From Nilaparvata lugens (lineage: Eukaryota; Arthropoda; Insecta; Hemiptera; Delphacidae): a stretch of DNA of 64,000 nt. Each line of letters starts with the position of its first letter. Positions within the stretch are counted from its first letter, which is position 1. Location of the stretch: assembly GCF_014356525.2 (NCBI RefSeq), contig NC_052507.1:60884553-60948552 (forward strand). The letters run 5' to 3'. The position numbers were made by a program, and so were the translations under genes. This document shows, piece by piece, positions 48,201 through 56,608 of the stretch. Under the pieces are notes generated by a model. That model searched no databases, was not told the origin of the DNA, and saw only the letters and a list, made by a program, of their open reading frames with translations.

Positions 48201-50372
48201 TTCCCATCAAACGAATGCTGACACTTTGCATTGAATCTCATAATAGGATATTATTTATTATACTCTAGGGTTTATACAGAGTGAGTCATATGTATGGGAA
48301 CCCTTCAATAAATTGGAGACATTTGTAGATGTAATACTGTAACTTTTAGGATAGTCAAATACTCTAACTTTTGACGTACAACTGAATTTCAACCCCTCAT
48401 AAGGGGGTAAAGTTTTTGAACAATAACTTATCCTAAAAGTTACAGTATTATATCTACAAGTCTTCAATTTACTGAAGGGTTCCCATACATATAACTCACT
48501 CTGTATAATCATCATCAAGAGTTTTTATTAGTCAACACTCATCGTTCCCAATCTCAACTAGACCTACAGAAAGTAATTATAATATAATTCCTGTGTTTTT
48601 CCTATGTATGTTTGAAGTGAAAATCATTATAGTATGTAATTGTTCACTCTTTGGTAGGTTTGGAGTGATTATTTAAATGAATCATAACATAATGTGTGTT
48701 TTTTCTTTGTAATTTCAGTCGCGACTGAACAAGCACATTAGAGTGGCTCGTATCATCCTGCTGAACGTGTTGGTGGTGCTGATCATGTGGCTGCCCATCA
48801 CCGTTGTCATGTTCCTAATCTATGTCGATGGCAGTCGACCAACGGCTGATACTAACTTCTTCCTCAGGTCAGCAAAATGTATGCCTAATACAGGCCAAAT
48901 TGATCAAAGTTAAACAACAAAATATTTCCGAACAATAAATAATACATGTCTAATACTGGAGAATTGATCAAACTTTAACAATATGTCTAGAAAAATACAA
49001 ATCGAATTGGTACTTACTCATTTGCAGAACTAAGAACACTTTCAAATTTAGCAGGCATGCTCAATAGTCACCTCTCATATTGACTCTTGACGCGTAGGCT
49101 AATATCAAATTTTTTTCATAAATGTTTTTGAGGTATACGTAAATATGTGTTTTTTGCATTTTTCAGAAATTCTAATCGAATTAATCTGAAGAAATGTTCA
49201 AATTTTGTGGACAAGTGTAGCTTAGGTTTAGTGTTCTGAATTATGAGTGTTCTGAATACTTTATTACGCCAAAGATTTGTCAAAAATCTCAATTTTTAAA
49301 CGTTTTCCTGTATCGTTCTAGAACTATAATAATTTCTAGGTTTTTATACTAACAATTAGTACTCAGGTTTGGCTAAGGCCTAAAAATGCTATGTAGAAAG
49401 GATTTCATAGTATGTCAGTAATTGGCAATTTTTATATTTTTCTTGGCGTTTTCAATGCGTTTCTCTATATTTTCCAAGTGGTTAGGACTTGATTATTTTA
49501 TGATCACAGCTTTTTTTGCAGAGAAGACTATTCTGCCTTGCCGCAAGTGAGCAAACACTTATAGATCATATTGGCTTAGTTCGTCAATACTAGAATTGTT
49601 ACTTTCACTTTCACACCCCAATAAGATGTTTTATACTATGAAGAACCAGAAACAAAGGATTAGGATATGAATGTTTTCTACATCACTCCTATCTCATAAT
49701 AAGAAAAAACTAGACAGAGATTTCTCATAATATCCTAATCAAGAATGTTTCTTTGTGGGAAAGAATATTAGCTTTTATTTCACCTTATCAAAGCTGGCCG
49801 ATATTCGTAAACTTTATTTGGCAGCAAGGCAAGCACGCACGAATAAAAAATAATCAGGCAAGCGAAGCGAGCCTGCTAGGATTATGGCTGGACGATCCAG
49901 CCGCTAATCCAAGGGGTGAAGGTCCCTGTGTAAAATAATAAGGCGAACGTAGCGAGCCTTCCTGCTAGTATTATCATTCTTATAAAAAAATATTTCAGTA
50001 TACTTTTTGTATTCTTATAATGTCTCGTACAATACTTATTTTATAATGTCGGAGTTTGCCTTTCTGTTGTTATAATTATTGGCAAATAAATTGAATTTGA
50101 ATATTGTTAATTCCAGGTCGCACCACTTCCTGTGGGCGTTGTTGATTGCACTGCTGAACACAGTCGTCAACCCGCTGCTGTACGGCTTCCTGTCTGAAAA
50201 CTTCCGTGCGTACCTGGCGCGCATGTGGCTCGGTGCGAAACACGGGCCGCGTGATGATTGTGCGTCACGCGCCGCGTCTATCGGCAACAAAACGCAACTG
50301 AGTATGGGCGACCTGTTGAGCACCAGGCAGAGCATGCATTCGTTGAATCTGGTGTGCGGCAGGGTTGCGTGA
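36052..50372 (+). CDS. Class A G-protein-coupled receptor, complete, 5 exons, GPR120/FFAR4-like
   Basis: Exons 36,052-36,266, 37,927-38,083, 46,646-47,107, 48,719-48,867 and 50,117-50,372 join in frame through GT-AG introns (phases 2, 0, 0, 2) to 412 residues. The extracellular N-terminus has an NDT glycosylation sequon at residue 15. The seven-helix signature is complete: TM1 AN at 62-63, TM2 LNLAVADLL with D91, C117 before TM3, DRH at 141-143 in place of DRY, TM4 W168, ECL2 C191, MWLP at 301-304 in TM6, and NPLLY at 346-350 in TM7. The receptor should sit in the plasma membrane and couple to G proteins. The VCTLVFPP and LIMWLPI segments recall vertebrate free-fatty-acid receptor 4, and the family also resembles orphan peptide receptors. 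Ligand assignment is therefore weak. Exons are GC-rich against AT-rich introns. Confidence 0.9.
36441..36926. repeat. ~485-bp hairpin in GPCR intron 1
   Basis: Outer arms share ATTGGTGCTTGCAA and inner arms share CTGTCCGATT, CAGCTATTTCTG and GGGCCACCCTGTTG in inverted form, with the centre near 36,688. The central loop (within 36,671-36,707) is identical to 37,031-37,067 outside the hairpin. Confidence 0.85.
37070..37470. repeat. Pyrimidine-rich tract in GPCR intron 1
   Basis: C/T-rich (CTTCTT)n-like sequence with an internal (ATC)n run near 37,357-37,372. Frames here are low-complexity. Confidence 0.85.
37486..37740 (+). mobile_element. tRNA-derived SINE in GPCR intron 1
   Basis: The head GGGTGGCTCGTTGGAGTAAG resembles an RNA polymerase III A box and GAGTTCGATTCTC a B box, spaced as in a tRNA. 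The body carries CGTCGGTCCCGACTACC and AAGTAGTCG and runs to an AT-rich end. No intact acceptor stem is formed, so it is not a functional tRNA. Confidence 0.75.
37927..38083 (+). CDS. GPCR exon 2: TM2 to start of TM3
   Basis: The acceptor is ATTCAG. It encodes Y73 to Q124, including the TM2 motif NLAVADLLFAAG and the disulphide cysteine C117. The donor is CACAG|GTAATT in phase 0. Confidence 0.9.
38190..38442 (-). mobile_element. tRNA-derived SINE head split by an insertion
   Basis: On the minus strand the A-box part (AGGATAGCCGAGACGGCTAA, about 38,417-38,437) and the B-box part (GTGGGTTCCAATCCC, about 38,191-38,205) match the uninterrupted head at 63,840-63,940. They are separated by the ~170-bp fold-back at 38,247-38,416. 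Confidence 0.75.
38247..38416. repeat. Fold-back, CACACATCGATTTTT family, copy 2, nested in a SINE
   Basis: Arms share TTACACACACATCGATTTTT and GGCCGTACG with inverted partners, like the copy at 20,741-20,928. It interrupts the tRNA-like head, with a likely 4-bp target duplication TTAG. Confidence 0.78.
38450..44350. other. GPCR intron 2, unique AT-rich part
   Basis: No exon is supported on either strand. Short frames lack splice sites and domains. I see no strong repeat beyond simple AT-rich sequence. Confidence 0.45.
44361..46366 (-). pseudogene. Degenerate jockey-like non-LTR retrotransposon, antisense in GPCR intron 2
   Basis: Minus-strand frames encode reverse transcriptase blocks in order: VFNDHYVSV, LKNKKSEGHDGFSNWLVKK, FPRNLKIVNVIPLFKS, NYRPVSIISTFSKIFEK, QHGFIKGKSTETAV, then the catalytic YADDT near 45,321-45,333, and KFLGIHLDSSLNWQSHV. 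A C-terminal region follows to a 3' end rich in ATTTATT near 44,361. There are stop codons and frame breaks, one of them in the SGVYQ*SVLGPLLF block, so it is inactive. The 5' part with the endonuclease is missing. Confidence 0.88.
46372..46512. repeat. Fold-back with CACAACATGTTTCGGACA arms
   Basis: Arms of ~44 bp are inverted copies beginning CTCAGTACCCTTTT and ending in ATGTTTCGGACA, with a ~30-base loop holding TTAACTTGAAAATGGC. It lies immediately next to the truncated 5' end of the antisense retrotransposon. Confidence 0.85.
46646..47107 (+). CDS. GPCR exon 3: TM3 to intracellular loop 3
   Basis: The acceptor is GTGTGCAG. The 154 codons cover DRH, TM4, the ECL2 cysteine C191, TM5 and a long third intracellular loop, ending at LTHHEE. 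The donor is GAG|GTAGGT. The exon is strikingly GC-rich. Confidence 0.92.
47255..47411. repeat. Fold-back in GPCR intron 3 (AACTCTTTTCAAAACAGT arms)
   Basis: Arms sharing CGATTATT.TTGACATTGAA and AACTCTTTTCAAAACAGT face each other. The CTGTTTTGAAAAGAG block also occurs a third time in the loop. Confidence 0.75.
47637..48065. repeat. ~215-bp tandem duplication in GPCR intron 3
   Basis: Copies 47,637-47,843 and 47,853-48,065 share TAATTGTCCAATGAT, CCATTTGGTTTAGTAAAG and TTACTTCGGAAATCCA with scattered differences. Confidence 0.85.
48272..48507. repeat. Fold-back with TACAGAGTGAGTCATATGTATGGG arms, in GPCR intron 3
   Basis: The ~80-bp arms also share AACCCTTCA.TAAATTG and GTAATACTGTAACTTTTAGGA. 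The loop has CAACCCCTCATAAGGGGG, itself a small palindrome. The termini resemble a widespread arthropod MITE type. Confidence 0.85.
48719..48867 (+). CDS. GPCR exon 4: TM6 and extracellular loop 3
   Basis: The acceptor is TTTCAG. It encodes SRLNKHIRVARIILLNV and the TM6 MWLP motif, ending in FFL and two bases of R328. The donor is CTCAG|GTCAGC. Confidence 0.9.
49740..49965. repeat. Repeat with two GCGAAGCGA-type hairpins, in GPCR intron 4
   Basis: CAGGC...GCCTG (49,855-49,875) and AAGGC...GCCTT (49,940-49,960) are hairpins with the related loops AAGCGAAGCGA and GAACGTAGCGA. Each is followed by a CTGCTAG.ATTAT block, so the pair may bracket a short element or mark two tandem ends. Confidence 0.6.
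50117..50372 (+). CDS. GPCR exon 5: TM7 and C-terminal tail
   Basis: The acceptor is ATTCCAG. TM7 carries ALLNTVVNPLLYGFLSENFR. The ~60-residue tail contains candidate phosphorylation serines and ends in TGA. No AATAAA was found within several hundred bases downstream. Confidence 0.9.
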
Positions 50373-51227
50373 AACCAATGTACATAGAATACACTGTATT
50401 TAGATATGTAATACAATGTATTCTACATACCTTGCGTGAAACCGTAGAAGATGGAAAGTATTACTTACTTGACTTGATTAATCAGTTGACTGATAGATTG
50501 AATCTGTTAAGAAGCTGCCGGAGTCAGCTCTGGCAGTCCATCCCATTAGCCAGGGAAGGGCTAGAAACAGTACAGTTTGAGAAGCGAGAGCGCTAAGAGA
50601 GAGAGAGAGAGTGAGTAAGTTAATAGGAGTGCAAATACAAAGGCATCAAACATCCCCACAAGTTTGCAGATGCCCGTAACCAATTGACTGTTGAAAAGTC
50701 ATTCTAGTCTAGAACTAGCAACAAGCAGAGAGAACTTAATACTTCTATTCTTTTAGATATTCATTTGTCTCTGCAAAAAGCAACCAACAAGTCTAGAGCT
50801 GAAGCTGAAATCACAGGCAAGCACATCGAAAACAAGATGACTACCAAAAGTTTCATTGTTTTGTTATATCGCTTGTATTTTGATAAGCATTCAAGATATA
50901 TTACTGTACCGGTTTTTGCTCAAGCATATTTGAAAATAATTGTTCATAAGCGCAGTTTACCCCTAAAACGCAAATTTTATTCAGTTATTACGTTGTAAAA
51001 GATAGAACAAATTTTTCAAACATCTTATTTTTTCATGAAAAATATTATTTTTAAGATTTTCATCATGGATATATTCAATAGCGTTGATAATCATTTAAAG
51101 TTATAAAAATTTATAACGTCATTGTTCCTTGCTCCGTGGTGAAATAGTTGACACCAACGTTTTAAGTAATTGATCTCGGTAAAGAGTTGACTATCAAAAA
51201 TAGTATCTAGGAACTAGACCTAAATAC
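50373..51227. other. 3' flank of the GPCR gene
   Basis: Probable 3' UTR. A short palindrome (GTACATAGAATAC...GTATTCTACATAC) begins right after the stop and is flanked by a direct repeat TGCGTGAAACC. A GA-run lies at about 50,600-50,612. I see no AATAAA. Confidence 0.4.
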
Positions 51228-51609
51228 TATAGTGAGGTCCACGTTAAAATGCTAGTGAAGAACAGCGTTGACGATACTCTGCCTTGCCACTGCATTCTAT
51301 AGAAGGTAGCTGATACCTGTATAATATCTGATGTAATATTTACTGTTCATTCCAGTTAAAAATGATGAATTATATTTTATTCGTCAAGAGAATATATTTT
51401 TCAATGATTTAATAATACGGTAAATATTCATAAATTAGATTAAAACATTTTGCTAATTAATTATATTATTCTACATTGTTAAAAACGATCTGGCAATATT
51501 GCAAAGCTAGAAAAGTATAGCACTATCTGCTTTGTCAAATGATAGACTAGGATAGGAAGATCAATGTTAATAAAATACTGTCATTATAACGTTGACCTCA
51601 CTATAGGTT
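51228..51609. repeat. MITE with CTATAGTGAGGTC termini, copy 2
   Basis: Terminal inverted repeats ACTATAGTGAGGTCCACGTT and AACGTTGACCTCACTATAGG bound 380 bp. A subterminal inverted pair, CTATAGAAGGTAGCTG and related, continues the palindrome. Confidence 0.8.
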
Positions 51610-51767
51610 ATAAGCTAACATTCTACCTAACGTTCGGTTATGAGCTATGTTTAAATACTTTTGATTAATAATTGATAGATAAATTGGTGAAGTGGTCAAA
51701 AGTTGACACGTTTCAAGTGTTTTGATCTCGGTTAACAGTTAATCAAAATTAATACCTAGGAACTATA

Positions 51768-51900
51768 GTGAGATTCACGTTATTAACTCATTGGAAATGA
51801 TAGGGCGGCATAGTTGACTTTTCTCCCTCCACCGCCTCCTATAGTAGATAGCTGTAATTCAAGTCATCCCGGTATATCTGATCTAATTTTTAATTTTTGA
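51768..51900. repeat. MITE fragment, CTATAGTGAG type, copy 3
   Basis: The left end ACTATAGTGAGATTCACGTT and the inner CCTATAGTAGATAGCTG match copies 1 and 2. The right end is missing. Confidence 0.6.
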
Positions 51901-52741
51901 TTTCCTGTACTTGAAAATGTGGGTTTCTTGAAGAGCTCTTGTCCAAAAATAAGAGCAACCCCCTAGAACTGAGTTCGAATATGCGATTTATAGTTAAGAG
52001 GTACTTGATGTCGTATTTCAAGATCTCATTTGAAATTCATTTCTGGATGGTGAAAGTATAGATTTAAAGATATAAGGTTTTTCATAATATTGAAAATTTA
52101 AACGTTTGAAAGGATAGGATTTATAGTTTTTACAAGTGAGATACTAACATTGAACGTTTCTAAATGTGGAACTATAATCTTGGTACATATATACTCAAGA
52201 TTTCAACATCAAGAACTTGATTAAAAAAGATCTTTAAAAATGTTTTCTTTTACACTTTATGTAATATCTAACATATTGCATAAATTATTGACACGATTTT
52301 ATGTTGAGAGGGAACTTTCTAATGACATTCAACTCAAAATGATTGGCGTCTACTTTGATATAAGATGACATAAATTCTGAATAACATAAATGATCTCAAT
52401 ATTATCTTCCGATTCAGTTATAAATATTATTTTTTAGCTCTATTCAACCGATATTATGTTTAGTTGATAAGAGAAAGAAAACCTGTAGTTTCTAATGTAT
52501 TCAAGGGTAACCCAGCAATAAGATTTTATATTTCCACTTTCAACTGAACTGATATGTTTTACATCATACTGATGACTATTTCTATTGTATTATACCAAAT
52601 CAAGTGAGTTGAGGCGAATCTTCAAGATATAATTTGAACTCTCACAAAATTTACTTTCACTATACTGGAACAACGATTGTGTTCAACGACTTAGTTCAAT
52701 GATTGTGTAAACTATCCTTGGAAAATAATTCACAACTGGCT

Positions 52742-52801
52742 TTAAGATGATATAATAAACTGACACCAAGTCACAGCGTAGATTAGAGTAGAAGAAGTTA
52801 T
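52742..52801 (-). CDS. Gustatory receptor exon 5: TM7 and stop
   Basis: TACATTTTCAG acceptor. It encodes ITSSTLIYAVTWCQFIISS and TAA. It carries the family C-terminal signature with Y362, Q368 and F369. Confidence 0.85.
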   Translation of the reverse strand: MTSSTLIYAVTWCQFIISS

Positions 52802-55800
52802 CTGAAAATGTAAAAAATATATTATTTTTTATAATATTACAAATAGATTATTTACATAAAATTAATTTTGCACAGATTTTTATATGATTGATTCAGATAA
52901 ATTGTATGGGTGGGAGTGATCTGAAAAGTAGAAATGTATATTATTTGTGATATTATTATCATTAGATATTCGTACCAAAAAGAAATTAATTTTGTACAGA
53001 TTTTCATTTTTATGTGATTCTTAGAGGCTAAAAACTTTATGAAATTATTGAACTCATAGATTAAATCAGATTTATCACTAAGTGGTCGTATTATTTTGCA
53101 CCTTCGATTTAGAAATAAATTTACTGTAATAATTAATTAAAGCTAAACATCTAGTAACAGAAGAAGCTTGTTCTAGGATTCTGGGTTCATCAAATTAGAT
53201 TTTCGTTTTTCTGCGTTTGTTATTAAGTCACAATATCGAATATAAAATAAAATCATGCAAAAGAAACAATCTACAGTGATTTAGTGTATTATGTTAACAC
53301 TCTTTAGTGGCCCAACACAGTTGGTTATTTACGACTGTTTATTTCATAGTACAATTTTCATTCATCATGACAATATCAGATTAGAATTTTTAAAGATAAT
53401 TAAGTTGGTAATAACAATGTTTGTTGAAGAATTGACATGAACATTTTTCTTTTTTCTGTAACATTGGATGAAATATTTTCAAATTGGGAACAATTTTACT
53501 GGAATTATATACAGTGCTCTAAAAAAATGTAATTTTATACTTACCGTTAAAACCAGTGACATTTTATAGTTGATAGCATTCCCTGCTGAAATATAGCAGT
53601 CGCGTCTTTGTATCTGATTTGAGAAAATTGTTATCTGAAATTATTAAATAAGTAGTTTAATCTTCGTGGTAGGCTATATGATTCTTAATCTGGAAGAATG
53701 AGCTATCCCATACATATCCTGAACCGAATATTATGTTACTTCCGAAAATAAATTATCTCAAAGAAATAAAATTCATCAGCTTTTTAATCAGATTAGAGAA
53801 ATAATAAATTTAATTGATGATTGAAGACTTGTCAACGTGCTCAACACCTTTGCAATAATAAATTATCTCATAGAAATGAAATTCATCAGATTTTTAATCA
53901 AATTAGAGAAATAATAAATTCAATTGATGATTGAAGACTCAACACCTTTGCAATAATAATTAATAAGACATTATTATTGTTTTATGATTTTGATAACCTG
54001 AAAAGAGCAAGTTTCATTTGGAACTGGAAAGTATTTCCATAAGGATGATCCATTACACATTTTAATACTTCTCTTAAAAAAAAATATCACTGATTTTCTA
54101 TGAATTATTCTTCTTGAAATAATAAGAGTAATTCTTATAATAATCTTATTGCACTTTCTAATTGACACTTACCACGGTATCCACTTTTTCAGATAATGTG
54201 TTATTGTAGCTGAGTTCCCTCAAATGAACCAGCGTATGTTTGGACTGTAAAAGATTGGAATCAATTGAAAGCAATTGAAGCAAATCAAGAACTTTTAAAG
54301 ATTGCGGACTTGATTAATCAATTTTCAAAAGCAATAAACTCTGCATTCAATCCCTACTAATTGAAGTTGAATGTTATGTACATTTCTTAATTATTTAAGA
54401 AGCATGTATTGAAAAAATATCAATCCATTCCACTGCCTCAACGATAATTGGTCCAATGCACAATTCATTATATTATGATAATCAATTATTGTCAATTTGA
54501 TCCAACTATAAACTGAATTCGAAGGTTGGTTTTACAAGTAAATCTTTTTGTTTTTATCTAAAACCTCATGTCTTTGATTTATTATTATTCTAAATGTACA
54601 ATCTTCACCAGATAAATTGTAATTTTTCAATGTACCATACGGTGGACTATAATATCTAGAAACATTTGGAGCTATTTAAAAGACAACTTTTCTATAAATT
54701 CGCCTTTTGCAAAAAAAAGATCAGATCATTATCTTTTCTTGTGAACTCATCTCTTTTTGAATTACTGTATAATATGTTACAATGATTACAATACCTTGTA
54801 TTAAACTGCTTTCATTAAATTGGCATATAAGATTACAATTAAAAAAACTAGACAACAATTGTTGTGTAGGTTAAATGAAAACTTCATTTTACGAACTCAA
54901 GCTTGAAAATAGAGGTATTGATATTCTGCTTGAACGACTGTCATTCTTGAAAGATAGGTCTCATGGATCGAGAGGCGTAGAAATAACTTAGTCAGAAACT
55001 TCTATTTTCAATATAAAATTATGTTGTCATTAATCCCCACTTAGTAGTTTACTTATAATTATATTTTTCCTGGAAATTGATAACACAGTATTTAATATTA
55101 CTTAGTATATAAAATGATACTGTTGTGTAGTTATAAAGCCCTAGAACCATACTCTAATTCACCTTCTAAACTCGTATTAATTGAACGTTTGGATTGGAAT
55201 GGTTGAGAATGTGTAGTTTTTCAAGTTAATTCAGTACAAACGTTCCATTAATTCTAGTAAGTTAATTGTTAGCCATTCCACAATAATTGGGATTTTAAAT
55301 TTTCAACTTCAAGAAATGTTATCACCTGGAGTTGTTAATCTACCTGCTGATTGTAACAAATTATTTTTATAATAGGATTGATAGTTAATTAGTCAACATG
55401 ACAATCAATTCAATTATTTGTGGCCTTACCTTTGTAAACAACCTATTGCTGCAATACGACGTGTAAATTATTATCCCAAACGAAATAATAGATGACTCGG
55501 CCCAATCGATGACAGCATAGAAAGGAAGATCAGCCTTCTTGAAAGCATGGCTGGGAACGTAGTGCAGGATGATTGTGAAAATTACGAAAAACTTGAACAT
55601 CAAAGTTTTAGCCAGCATAGCCAGAAGACGAACTCCCATGGCGTGGTTGAACTTCTCAACGAAATCCACCACTCGCCAGTGGAGTTCCATTTGGGTGACG
55701 ATCGATTCCTCGACTATTTTGTACTTTTTCATGCGGACGAGTCTGTCGTTGATGTTGTGGAAGGAGATTTCAGCGGTGGTTGCCATGAATAGAACAATGT

Positions 55801-56608
55801 ATTGGATAAAGTTTGCTGGGAAGTTGGATACATGCGATATTATCACAGTCTTATATGTATGCGGTAAAAGCAGAATGAAATACACGATTTTGAAGCAATG
55901 AGTTGCCGCAACCAGTATCAGAAATGTGATAGGGTTGTACCACAGGTGTTGGTATTTCAGGTTGCTCTCTGAAAGCAGCAGGTGAGATTCATTCAAACAG
56001 TATTCGAGTTGTCTATTGCCGAAGAAGCTCAACAGAAGGCAGAGACTTGTAATGGTGGCTGATAGGGAGTTGACTAGAGTTCTGTATTTGGTGTAGTACA
56101 TTGAGATGGGAATGAGCGGTACCCATCTGTACCCCATGTAGGCGTACCAAAGGCAGGAGCATAGGAAAGGTAATCCAAAAAAGACTCGTATCAGCTTGTG
56201 TTTGAAGGGGAAACCTGAAAAAGTATCCTTTTATTAGCACTGTGTAATAAGTTATTAAGATTCGAAACTTACTTCAACAAAGTCAACAAATTTTTCATTA
56301 TAAAAATATCCATAATTCTCTTGTAATATTTTCACCCTTGTTATTTTTTTGTTCCTACCTTCATAATCTATAGTCTGCTACAAATAGATTATTAAGTCAT
56401 TAATTAATTACTTCATTCAAAATGTTTACTTCAACAAAGTCAACAAATTTTCAATTATAAAAAATAGCCATAATTCTATTTAATTATGTTCACCTTTTTT
56501 CTTCCAAGAAACTCCATATTCGTCAATATTTTTATCAGTCTGAAATTTGAAGGGAAAAATTCCAAATAATGTAGCAGCTCTCAACAGCAAAAGAGCATAC
56601 TCGTACAT
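52742..56608 (-). CDS. Gustatory receptor family member, complete, 5 exons
   Basis: Minus-strand exons 56,494-56,608, 55,430-56,214, 54,173-54,244, 53,545-53,634 and 52,742-52,801 join in frame to 373 residues. That is the usual gustatory receptor length. The protein starts MYEYALLLLRAATLFGIFPF, a typical N-terminus, and has about seven hydrophobic segments (near 50-64, 85-103, 131-155, 170-186, 232-255, 270-290 and 356-373). The last three exons are small and separated by phase 0 introns, the hallmark of this family. The C-terminus IYAVTWCQF fits TYhhhhhQF with T replaced by I. Such receptors are ligand-gated cation channels in chemosensory neurons. The ligand is unknown. An alternative upstream exon junction exists at TTTAG|ACTCCA, ~35 bases before the ATG. 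Confidence 0.88.
52802..53023. repeat. ~100-bp tandem duplication in gustatory receptor intron 4
   Basis: TGAAAATGTAAAAAATATAT...GAAATTAATTTTG.ACAGATTTT occurs twice (about 52,803-52,895 and 52,921-53,023) with divergence. The first copy abuts the exon 5 acceptor. Confidence 0.6.
53545..53634 (-). CDS. Gustatory receptor exon 4 (30 codons)
   Basis: TAATTTCAG acceptor, then ITIFSNQIQRRDCYISAGNA and INYKMSLVLT, then ACG|GTAAGT. It matches the family pattern FSxQ...A.....N/D before the last helix. Confidence 0.85.
53749..53955. repeat. ~105-bp tandem duplication in gustatory receptor intron 3
   Basis: Two copies share AATAAATTATCTCA, AATTCATCAG, TTAGAGAAATAATAAATT, AATTGATGATTGAAGACT and CAACACCTTTGCAATAATAA. 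The second is slightly shorter. Confidence 0.85.
54173..54244 (-). CDS. Gustatory receptor exon 3 (24 codons)
   Basis: CTTTTACAG acceptor, then SKHTLVHLRELSYNNTLSEK and VDTV, then GTG|GTAAGT. Phase 0 on both sides. Confidence 0.82.
55430..56214 (-). CDS. Gustatory receptor exon 2: main transmembrane exon
   Basis: The acceptor is TTTTTCAG. It encodes residues 40 to 300, from FPFKHKLIRVFF to SYCSNRLFTK, and carries six of the seven predicted helices. The donor AAAG|GTAAGG is near-perfect, so the open frame that runs on past it for ~15 codons is intronic. Confidence 0.9.
56262..56500. repeat. Duplication spanning the exon 1 donor of the gustatory receptor
   Basis: TACTTCAACAAAGTCAACAAA and ATAATTCT...GTTCACC occur at 56,416-56,497, overlapping the functional donor. 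They recur diverged at 56,262-56,337, where the donor-like site is altered. Confidence 0.65.
56494..56608 (-). CDS. Gustatory receptor exon 1
   Basis: ATG at 56,608-56,606. It encodes 38 residues ending SWKKK plus one base. The donor is AAAAAAG|GTGAAC. An in-frame TAG lies upstream, which supports this start unless a leading exon splices in. Confidence 0.8.

Noticed and set aside
55385..55429. Continuation of the gustatory receptor frame to a stop at 55,385
   Set aside because: A near-perfect AAAG|GTAAGG donor precedes it, and three downstream exons continue the family signature.
55547..55901. Plus-strand frames of 81 and 110 codons
   Set aside because: Antisense shadows of gustatory receptor exon 2.
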